From: Jimgerdemannia flammicorona
Lineage: Eukaryota; Mucoromycota; Endogonomycetes; Endogonales; Endogonaceae
DNA length: 13,159 nt
Direction of reading: 5' to 3'
Assembly (NCBI GenBank): GCA_003990745.1
Contig: RBNI01004991.1
Span: 1 to 13,159, forward strand
This document shows positions 1 to 7,314 of this stretch, in pieces. The position numbers were made by a program, and so were the translations under genes. The notes below the pieces were generated by a model, which did not search any database, was not told the origin of the DNA, and saw only the letters and a list, made by a program, of their open reading frames with translations. Numbering within the stretch: position 1 is the stretch's first letter; every line of letters starts with the position of its first letter.

Positions 1-129
1 TATAACAATGTTTACAAGGCCATTGCTACGGTTCATGGCAAAACTGTTTCGGGGGATATTCCGGGTACAGCCACCTGGATCCATCTGGTCGAACGAAATG
101 TTGCCGAGTTCTCCTTTACCCATAATTAA
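1..129 (+). CDS. 3' end of an unidentified protein-coding gene (partial)
   Basis: Frame 1 is open from the first base of the window to a TAA at 127-129, giving the last 42 codons of a gene that starts upstream. The segment ends in VERNVAEFSFTHN. It has balanced base composition, keeps CpG dinucleotides and reads as an alternating hydrophobic/polar chain that could be beta strand (for example VYKAIATVHGKTVSGDI). I do not recognise the family, and there are too few residues to assign a function. A poly(A)-signal-like AATAAA lies 87 bp downstream, which supports a true gene end. Unlike everything to its right, it shows no sign of C-to-T decay, so it may be the edge of a live host gene. Confidence 0.5.
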   Translation, partial: YNNVYKAIATVHGKTVSGDIPGTATWIHLVERNVAEFSFTHN

Positions 130-215
130 GGAGCTTAAGCTCGAGCATTAAAGCTTTTTTGTATTTGAAATAGCTATGTTGTTTAAACAAGTGTTCGACA
201 TAACAGAAGAGATAT

Positions 216-221
216 AATAAA
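216..221 (+). promoter_or_regulatory. Poly(A) signal-like AATAAA downstream of the first gene
   Basis: AATAAA sits 87 bp after the TAA at 127-129 in A/T-rich DNA. That is a typical position for a fungal 3' UTR processing signal. The hexamer is common in AT-rich sequence, so this is suggestive only. Confidence 0.35.
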
Positions 222-546
222 TATCATGACTGATGTGTGTGTAAAAAAATGCTGGTAACCCCCCTTCGCCTCCAGCACCAGTGAGTGCCACCATACTTCA
301 GGGTTTCGTGCTATATATCGCTATATATCAATGAGTTCTTAGTAATTCAAATGGGGTATTGGTGGTGGATTGACGTGAGACAGAATTGAATAGAATTAAT
401 AACATCAGTTGTGTTACTGCACTGAACATTCATCACCCGAAGTTATTTTCTGTTGGATGTATTATATGCCCCCAATCAATCTGCACTATACCAAGCCATT
501 TGTTTTCTAATCTAATATAGAAGATCAAGTTTTACAAGGGCACTGC
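222..546. other. Intergenic stretch with no recognised gene
   Basis: I see no convincing coding frame, RNA gene or element end in this stretch. It contains a perfect 10-bp tandem duplication, GCTATATATC, at 310-319 and 320-329. CpGs are retained, so it resembles ordinary intergenic DNA more than the decayed repeats to the right. Confidence 0.4.
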
Positions 547-891
547 GTGACACCAGTACTGTCTCTTTTCTTCCACTCTCTCTACGGGACCACAGAATCG
601 ATTTTGGTCCTGATAGCTGCTTCCATGCGTCCTATGCGCCCCATTCAAGCCACTCACCAGAAAAGCAGTCATATATGTCTGGACATGTTTGACTGCTTTC
701 CAAACACGTGGCGAAGCAGTATCCATTTTAGTACCCAGTCCATTTTCACAGTCCGCGTTATTTTTAAAAGACCATGTATGACATACACCATCCTCCTCCT
801 TTACTGCACAGAAAACATGCCCCCATTCTGTCAGTGCCTTGCCAGACAACATCAATCTGGTAGTAAACACTGCCATGGCTGGATTGAGCAT
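532..891 (-). CDS. Ambiguous minus-strand open frame, possible coding fragment
   Basis: A 119-codon ATG-initiated frame runs on the minus strand from 891 to 532. Its central part (around residues 20-60, including CAVKEEDGVCHTW and GLGTKMDTASPRVWKAV) has a more natural residue mix than the plus-strand frame across the same DNA, which is rich in Cys and His. I do not recognise a domain, and no membrane segment or signal peptide is evident. It may be a fragment of a transposase or host gene, or chance. The plus-strand frame becomes more protein-like to the right of about 890, so the two readings may belong to different units meeting near 820-890. Confidence 0.25.
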   Translation of the reverse strand: MLNPAMAVFTTRLMLSGKALTEWGHVFCAVKEEDGVCHTWSFKNNADCENGLGTKMDTASPRVWKAVKHVQTYMTAFLVSGLNGAHRTHGSSYQDQNRFCGPVERVEEKRQYWCHAVPL

Positions 892-1797
892 CCAGCTGTT
901 ACAGTATACAATGAGGACAGCTCAACAGACAGTATAGACGAAGAGGTGATCAGCAATGATACTGAATATACTCCTGAATCCTCGGCTGGTACCAATGGTG
1001 ATGGCGCTGACATTACACCACAAGCAAGAGCCAGACAATATGGTGTTGAACTTTCCTTAGTATGTTCATACCCTGCTCTCCATGTTCTCAAGACTATTGC
1101 AAGACAAATCAATAAACACCTGCCCCCTGCCAAAGAGGTTGCACATAAGACAGCACAAGCATGACTTGCATTCAGCACTGCTGGATGTTCTGGGTGTGCG
1201 GCCAGATGACCATACTCCAGTGCAGATGACATTTCAGCAGAAACAGATCTATGTTGCAGATGAATTCTGCCAGGTAGACCAGGATACAATAATGTAGTAA
1301 GATGGGTACAAGATCATGAAAATGAATCTGTATGATCATTTGAGGACTACAAGTGTGCATGGTATGAAGGGCTGTCTTGGTCATATATCAGGTAAAGTGA
1401 GACCAGATCAGCAGACACCCTTGTATGAATTCTTGAGTTACCACTCAAGATACCACCTACATCATCTATTGAGAAGGTAATCTAGCAGATGGGAGATAGT
1501 ATCATGGCTAGATTCTGAGAACTCTATTTTGAAACCAAGTTCTGGAAGTATCTGAAAAAATGTTACAGTGAACAAAAGGTAAGTAGTCATAATTCTATAC
1601 TGTTTTATTTCTTTTATTTAGATAATAATATTAACTGATGCTATCTTATATCCACAGCTTCTCTATTAGAAATATAAGCTATATGGATGCAATTTGCAAA
1701 ATCTCTATAGAGAATACTATGGCAATGATGTGCCCAGTCACATGCTCTACTGAGATCTGATATCAAGAATAGAGAAATACTATACTATTGAAAAGAA
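817..1797 (+). pseudogene. Decayed gene of unknown function, 5' part, with an intron
   Basis: The plus strand reads as a damaged protein that changes frame: frame 1 to about 1130, frame 2 from about 1100 to 1430, frame 1 from about 1430 to 1578, then frame 2 after an intron. The N-terminal part is acidic (around 900-1000, with EDSSTDSIDEEVISNDTEY). The middle contains LLDVLGVRPDDHTPVQ and GKVRPDQQTPLYEFL. The last exon pair reads FETKFWKYLKKCYSEQK, then KYKLYGCNLQNLYREYYGND. In-frame stops include TAG/TAA at 1295-1300, TAG at 1483-1485 and TGA at 1516-1518. I do not recognise the family; the acidic start suggests a nuclear or regulatory protein but does not prove it. CpGs are frequent up to about 1215 and rare after, so decay is stronger to the right. 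It may be continuous with the unit at 1889-3399. Confidence 0.4.
1579..1657 (+). other. Spliceosomal intron inside the decayed gene
   Basis: The donor GTAAGT starts at 1579 and the acceptor ends CCACAG at 1657, giving a 79-nt intron. A branch-like CTGAT lies at 1635-1639, about 18 nt before the AG. The length is not a multiple of three. Removing it joins frame 1 (ending CYSEQK) to frame 2 (starting LLY, then KYKLYG), so the reading continues with only C-to-T type stops. The interior is T-rich, as fungal introns often are. Confidence 0.6.
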
Positions 1798-1888
1798 GTA
1801 AAGAATAGCTATATATATATATATAAATATATATTATAATACTTACAATCAATATAAATTGTATTTCTATAATCTGTTCCACATACAG
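1798..1888 (+). other. Possible second intron, AT-rich
   Basis: GTAAAG at 1798 and CACATACAG ending at 1888 could bound a 91-nt intron containing a (TA)n run at about 1809-1840. The frame before it (IEKYYTIEKK) and after it (VKLAQTLLSKED) both look coding. The exact phase does not join cleanly with these borders, so the splice sites are uncertain. Confidence 0.25.
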
Positions 1889-3399
1889 TCATCATATATG
1901 TCTACTGTCAAACTGGCTCAGACCTTGCTATCAAAGGAGGATTAGACTGTAGATAGTGGAGGTGAGGCTGATAAACTATTTATTGATCTTGAAAACTATA
2001 CTATATAGCTAATAGATCAGTATATTATATAGATCATATAATGACAATATGAGCTGTATATATACTGTACTAGAAATAAATCTATATAGACTATATGTCT
2101 AACTATTAGCTTACTATACATAAGTACTGAAATAAATAACTGTGATTCAATAAGTATCAATATACTAAACTCCAGCAAGAGGTATTTAATTCTAACATTT
2201 TGTCAGAACAGACTCCAATAGATATTATTGTCTTTATTCTTTATAAGTATGAGCACAAGTATACTAAGGATAGTTATAGCTAACTTCTGAATTACTAGAG
2301 ACTAACAGTATATATTGTAACAGTGATCTCAGAATGATGATATCAGCACAAGAGATAGCCTTTCCTTGCAAGCCACCAGATCAGAATACAAGAAGATCAT
2401 ACAGCATAACTCAGGCTATGAGATGAGTAATAATGACCAACTGTGAGTCATTGTGACCATAGTTCAGACATCTTGAGAAATATAAAAAAAGGATTAAGGA
2501 ATTGCAGTAGCAGTAAACTAACAAGACCCATCAATCCCAAAATAGCTCAAAGACTTACTATAAATGAAATGTCTACTGCTTGCCAAACCTCAAGGTCAAG
2601 GAACCACCAAGGCACCTCAGTCGAAGAAAGAATATTCTAAGACATCAGAAGAGCCATAAGAATCTGTACAAGAAGGACTCTTAGCCTCAACCTAGGTACT
2701 GTAGATCCTTATCACTTTATCCTCTATTACTGTGAAATGGAAACAAGAATCACCATTGCTACCAAATGCCTCTAAATATGGCAGAAGTACAAAATAGAAA
2801 ACCTTCTCTGCTAGGAGTTCCCACAGACCAGCCCCCAAGAGTTATAAGATATTACTCTCATAGATATATGAGAAGCAAGGACAGCTAAGAAGATTCATCA
2901 GATCTTCAGACATACACTATAGTCGATCTCTAACTTGGAGTATATTAGAGTCTCAGATTTCAGAGATCTTTCAGCCTGCCATATCAATGCACTAGAAGCC
3001 AGAGTAGCTATAGAAGCCCAGTCCACCATCATCCTCAATAGTGATGAAGTAGAAGACTTCTGGCATCTCATTCTCCAGGACAATCCAGATCAATTCCTGC
3101 AAGGATTGATCTCAGTATTCCAAGGCCCAAGTATCCAGGTTAGACCTCTCTAAGACTCCATATTTGTTCTCTATTTTGTGAAAGAGAACCTCATAGACTG
3201 GAGAGCTCCAGACCTCCTTGTTTCTGCTGTTGCTAAATATAATGACATCATCAGTGATAATGTTATTCTGCACAACATGTATGAAGTATATAAAATACAC
3301 AATCTATGTGATGAGACTGAAATATTTGTGGACCTCATCTCCTTTGAGGACAGTGATGATGAGGATGAAGCCTCTATGGTTCTGAACATTCTGCTCTAA
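1889..3399 (+). pseudogene. Decayed unknown gene, 3' part, with acidic C-terminus
   Basis: Long coherent plus-strand readings persist despite stops. Frame 2 covers about 1889-2220 (VKLAQTLLSKED, then SGGEADKLFIDLENYT) and about 2330-2830 (STRDSLSLQATRSEYKK, KAPQSKKEYSKTSEEP). Frame 1 covers about 2830-3399. The final 155 codons (2935-3399) have only one internal stop, a TAA at 3151-3153, and read DFRDLSACHINALEARV, DEVEDFWHLILQDNPDQFL and VKENLIDWRAPDLLVSAV. They end in an acidic tail with FEDSDDEDEA before TAA at 3397-3399. CpG is nearly absent. I do not recognise the family. An acidic C-terminus is seen in many nuclear proteins and also in some element-encoded proteins. It may be the same gene as the unit to its left, or a retroelement gag-like ORF, given the LTR-like sequence downstream. 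Confidence 0.4.
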
Positions 3400-3415
3400 G
3401 TCTCTTAGTTACACT

Positions 3416-3547
3416 GAATTATGCCAGAATCCTTTTCCTATATAACAGCTGTTCCTCCACCAGCATTCTGACCTTGTGACTCAGAATTATTCCAGCACTA
3501 TTTTCCTATATCACCAAATTATACCAGTATCCTGAACCTGTATAACT
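3416..3547. repeat. Imperfect tandem repeat, about four units of 32-36 bp
   Basis: Four units align on a CCAG core at 3424, 3460, 3492 and 3524, so the spacing is 36, 32 and 32 bp. Three units start with AATTAT just before the core, and most carry CCTATATAAC-like ends. Examples are TTTTCCTATATAAC at about 3431 and TTTTCCTATATCAC at about 3500. It lies directly after the stop of the decayed gene, in what would be its 3' flank. Confidence 0.45.
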
Positions 3548-3890
3548 ATCAATGCTGACACTGGAACTTAGTAGTTTTCTATGTCCTGGCATTTTTATTT
3601 AATTATTGGAATTTATATTTAGCTTTATATCTTAGTAACCATTAAATTATATTTTGTATAAATACCCTTCTTATTTCCTCTAAAATAAAGTCAGTCAAGT
3701 TCACTTACATACACTTCCTTGCAAGCAATCTAAAGAGATAACAAGATAGTTTAAAGATAAGAAGTTTGAGGACTATAAGACCTTGAGAAGGTACTCTAAT
3801 AAGAACTTGCTTATAACAAACTTAAGTTAGTCTAAGAGATATACCTTGAAGAGAATCTGACATATTTGAAGGACTCAGTGACCACTATAT
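3548..3890. other. AT-rich stretch with LTR/promoter-like signals, no gene
   Basis: A TATA-box-like TGTATAAATACCC at about 3655-3667 is followed within 30 bp by AAAATAAAG at about 3682-3690. This TATA plus poly(A)-signal order resembles the U3-R part of a fungal LTR. I could not find paired LTRs, TG...CA ends or a tRNA primer-binding site, so this is weak. Downstream to 3890 a few short plus-strand frames look protein-like but cannot be assigned. Confidence 0.25.
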
Positions 3891-4655
3891 AACAATATAT
3901 ATATATATATATATTATATAGTTATATAGTCTTTTATCACTCTACTGCAATCTCATTAATATTATGTAAGAGCTTATAGATATAGTTAATATATAAACTA
4001 TTAGGATATAAAATTTTCTAATGCAATATATCAAAATATTTATAAGTATATACAGAATAAATCCAAGCTACTAAGTATTAAATATAGATAAACAACTGAT
4101 CTATAGTATAATAAGAATATATCTAAATATAATATATATAAACTATTAGTAAAATAAGTCAAGAAATATGAGTAGACTACTATGAATATAGATAATAGTG
4201 ATGAGATCAAGAATATGATTCTATAATAAAACAGCAAATATTTTATACTTCTGTCTAGCTATCTGTATATAATATATATTATTATATGTAAAATAAAAAT
4301 TAAAATGAAAGGCTAAGCTATCTGGCTATATGTATATATATATAGAAGAATAGAATCTATTTCCTTAAAGATATTTTATTCTATTTAATATATATACTAA
4401 TAATACTGTTTTCTGTATATATATATGAAGATACTCAGCTCTGTCTTAATCTTCTCTACTGATTCTCTTGTAACAGAACTTCTGATCTTAAGAGTATAGA
4501 GTTTAGTAAGACTTACTATATAAGTAATAAGATCAGATAGTCTGATATACTGAATAGTAATCTCAAGTACTTATATATTTAAGAATACAGAGGTAATAGT
4601 AATGATATAATAGATCAATTTTATAAATATCAAAATAAATTACTGAAGAATACTC
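3891..4655. other. Extremely AT-rich DNA with (TA)n runs, no gene recognised
   Basis: The stretch is dominated by TA dinucleotides, with an uninterrupted (AT)n-type run at about 3895-3912 and more at about 4330 and 4415. CpG is essentially absent. No frame shows more than isolated protein-like fragments. This is what heavily C-to-T mutated repeat DNA looks like, but the parent sequence is not readable here. Confidence 0.55.
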
Positions 4656-4659
4656 ATAA

Positions 4660-5410
4660 CTTAATCTAATTATTTAGTCAAATAGAGACTTGTCTATTTA
4701 ACAGTAGTAGATATAAAGTTGCTAGAGATTAGAGATAATATACTACTCTAAGAAAATAGTTGAAGGAGTAGAAATTTGATACTGAAAGAACTATTAATGA
4801 CTACTATATAATTGGTATATTAACTGATATTACACATTATAGTTCACTATATAGCTATATCTAAGAATGATGTTTATATTATATATTATTATTATCATAT
4901 AAACTTGGTACTGATATTGATACTATTGAGTATAGTATTATATTAGTATTATATATAGCTACTAAGTATAGTTGCTATGATGTTATATATATATATTTTA
5001 TAACTATAGTACTAGCTCAGAGATTAGTAATTTTATAGTTACTATAACTCTATTACAAATTATAGTCTACCATTATTACAATAAGATTATATCATTACTA
5101 TATACTAATATATCTATAAGGGTGCTCTATATTATACTTATAGAGATAGTCATATTGATATTGTATAAGCTTTGCTAAAAAACAACTAGATTAGTATAAA
5201 TGAAAAAATTATAGATAGAGAGTATTATATACTATATCTTACTATATTGTATAGATATACTGGTCTTATTAGAATACTTATCTATAAGTTTGATACTACT
5301 ATCAATATTGTAGATATTTTTTTTTTTTAATAAGATACTACTTTATTATACAGTATAGAGAGTAGCTTATTTTTACTTTAATTTATTGAGTTATAAGATT
5401 AAAAATAGAC
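4660..5410 (+). pseudogene. Decayed ankyrin-repeat protein remnant
   Basis: Ankyrin-type repeats can be read across stops in three successive plus-strand frames. Frame 2 (about 4870-5008) gives GTDIDTIEYSIILVLYIATK followed by YSCYDVI. Frame 1 (about 5008-5113) gives TITLLQIIVYHYYNKIISLL. Frame 3 (5115-5400) gives GALYYTYRDSHIDIV and KNN, then DREYYILYL, YRYTGLIRILIYK and TTINIVD. A fifth, weaker unit is DTTLLYSIESSLFLL. Conserved positions line up with the ankyrin pattern (x-LH-A---GH-D-V--LL---GAD-N), with Gly changed to Ser and His to Tyr, as G-to-A and C-to-T changes predict. Spacing between the two clearest units is 35 codons, near the usual 33. Ankyrin repeats mediate protein binding. 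The gene is dead: it has many TAA/TAG/TGA stops and at least two frame changes. The upstream part (4660-4870) is protein-like but not assignable. Confidence 0.6.
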
Positions 5411-6189
5411 AATAGATACAACTATTCTACTTTTTATATATAAATAAATTAAGTATAAATATAGATGCAAAGAACAAATATAAAGAAATAATATATGGTA
5501 TATATTATAGTAATAGTAGAAAAAAACCAAAAATGTTATAATATACTTAGAGTATAATAATTATTAAAAATAAATAATATAGATTATAAATTTTATTCTG
5601 TAACTATATATATATATATAAGATATAGTTAAAAAGTATTATCTATTCTTCTGATATATAATTTTATATTAAAGATAAAAATACTAAATAATAAATTTGA
5701 ATAATTATATATCTATTATATATATATGTTTACTCTAAATTTCTTTATAACTACTAATTCAGATACTATTATGTTCTTACTGATATACTGTCTACAGATT
5801 ATATATTATATATAGTTAATATATTAACTATATATATTATATACTATTCACAGTATAGTCAAGCAGTTTAGTTATAGTAAAGATAGATAGTATATATTGA
5901 TTTGATATATTCAGCTGAACAGTAATAGTATCTTAAGATATACTCTATATCTACTATATTATATATTTATAGACTCTAGTTTTTTAGTTAAGTTTTTATT
6001 GCTATTATTTATAACAAACATTATATAGCTATATAAATATAGTAGAATCTCATAGTATATATATTCTATTAACTGATTTTAACCAGATATATAGATATAT
6101 ATTTAGGTTTTTGGTTTTATTTTTTAAGTAAAGAGCAGATTGGCTTTTTATTATCTATAATAATAACTTATAATATTAAGATAAATAAT
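5411..6189. other. Extremely AT-rich DNA, no gene recognised
   Basis: Simple TA-rich sequence continues, with short (AT)n runs at about 5600 and 5715. It may contain more ankyrin units or linker from the remnant to its left, but I could not align any with confidence. No RNA gene or element terminus was seen. Confidence 0.5.
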
Positions 6190-6345
6190 AATATTCTTTA
6201 TATTATTCCAGAGTATCTCTCTAATATTCTTTGATTACAGAAGAATGGTTCTAAGTTTCACTATATTAGTTTCTACCTCTGTATTCTAGTTAGTTATAGT
6301 TTTGGTACTAAAGTTACCTAAATACTCTATTATCAGATCTTACTA
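6190..6345 (+). pseudogene. F-box-like remnant at the start of a decayed LRR gene
   Basis: Frame 1 reads NILYIIPEYLSNIL, a stop, LQKNGSKFHYISFYLCILVS, then a short stretch to QILLQMLIP. The order Pro-Glu-x-Leu-x-x-Ile-Leu, followed about 15 residues later by a hydrophobic Leu-Val-Ser segment, is the outline of an F-box (LP-E-L--IL----L------LVCR-W), the domain that binds Skp1 in SCF ubiquitin ligases. The diagnostic Trp is not visible. A leucine-rich-repeat remnant follows on the same strand, the usual arrangement of FBXL-type proteins. Calling it an F-box is inference from a few positions plus context. Confidence 0.35.
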
Positions 6346-7073
6346 CAAATGTTGATTCCAACCATCTCTATAATAAGCTGGGTTCATACTATAATATTAT
6401 TAATAAAAACAAAATCCTTGCTACTATTTATATAAATATCTATATATCAGAACTATATAACTATAGCAGAAGTATAATATTTAATATTTATCTTCTTATT
6501 GTTAATTTACAACTAACTCATCTTATATATATTGATTGATATCTCCTTGTTTAGCTTTTTAATAGCTACTATTATTTTAAGATACTTGAGCTAGAGATAT
6601 TATAGGATAATAAATAATATGATAATATATCAGAATATATCTCCTTATATCCACCAACTACTCTCTATATACTTAACCTCTTTAACTCTAATTATAATAT
6701 TACTATTATTTATCTTATTTAGCAATACCTATCTATTCAGTATCTCTATCTTATAGATTATTATTTTTTATATCAGATAATATCTATTCTATCTTATAGT
6801 TTGGAGTATCTATTAATCTATAACTATAAAGACGTATACTTTAATAGCTTTCTTATTCAGTTTATTCCAACTATCAATAGTCTATATATATTTGTATTTT
6901 TAAAAAATAATATGCTTAGCAATAATATTCTCTAGGCCATATTAAATAATATCAGTTATATTCTTTAAAGAATCAAGCTTACTAACTTTATTATCATTAG
7001 TACTAAGAAACTTATAAATCTTATCATCTCTATATCTAATCTCAGTAGTTTTGTATCTATTACTATCAAATAG
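6346..7073 (+). pseudogene. Decayed leucine-rich-repeat protein remnant
   Basis: Frame 3 holds a coherent protein reading for about 240 codons without a frameshift, ending at TAG 7071-7073. From 6654 on, leucine-rich units recur: LYILNLFNSNYNIT, IQYLYLIDYYF, LEYLLIYNYKDV, LYIFVFLKNN, L-stop-RIKLTNF and LSSFVSITI. Their first Leu/Ile positions are 24, 22, 27, 27 and 26 codons apart, within the range of LRRs of the AMN1/FBXL type. Four stops (TAG, TAG, TAA, TAG) interrupt this part, all in places where Gln, Arg or Trp would fit. Such proteins usually bind substrates for ubiquitin ligases. Heavy A/T bias (Ile, Tyr, Asn, Leu rich) means part of the Leu content comes from base composition, so the periodicity is the main evidence. 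Confidence 0.5.
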
Positions 7074-7314
7074 ACAACCTTTTGTTTGACTAAATAGTCA
7101 GATTAATATACATCTTTCTCCACTATCACTCATGTAACACAAACTTTGAAATATACTTTTGATCCATTTATTGGAGAAAGATACTAAGGTTATAGTAATC
7201 AATAAGCAAGCAGATATATATGCTAGGTCAGGTGGACCTGAGGCCTTCAACTGGCAATATGTTGGATGAGAGTATGGACTTGAGATAGGGTCTTTTGGTG
7301 GTCTGAGTGGGTAA

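Noticed and set aside
310..329. GCTATATATC tandem duplication as a regulatory or attachment site
   Set aside because: It has only two 10-bp units in AT-rich intergenic DNA; nothing else supports a function.
852..1289. Minus-strand 145-codon frame
   Set aside because: It overlaps the plus-strand acidic and VRPDDHTPV-type coding reading, which continues coherently to the right and across an intron; the antisense frame shows no domain.
4040..4237. Minus-strand hydrophobic open frame that looks like a membrane protein
   Set aside because: The Ile/Leu/Tyr/Phe richness is what TA-rich DNA gives by chance; there is no family pattern and no start context.
3895..5760. (TA)n runs as a CRISPR array, centromere or replication origin
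   Set aside because: There is no regular repeat-spacer structure and no conserved unit; simple TA enrichment from C-to-T mutation explains the runs.
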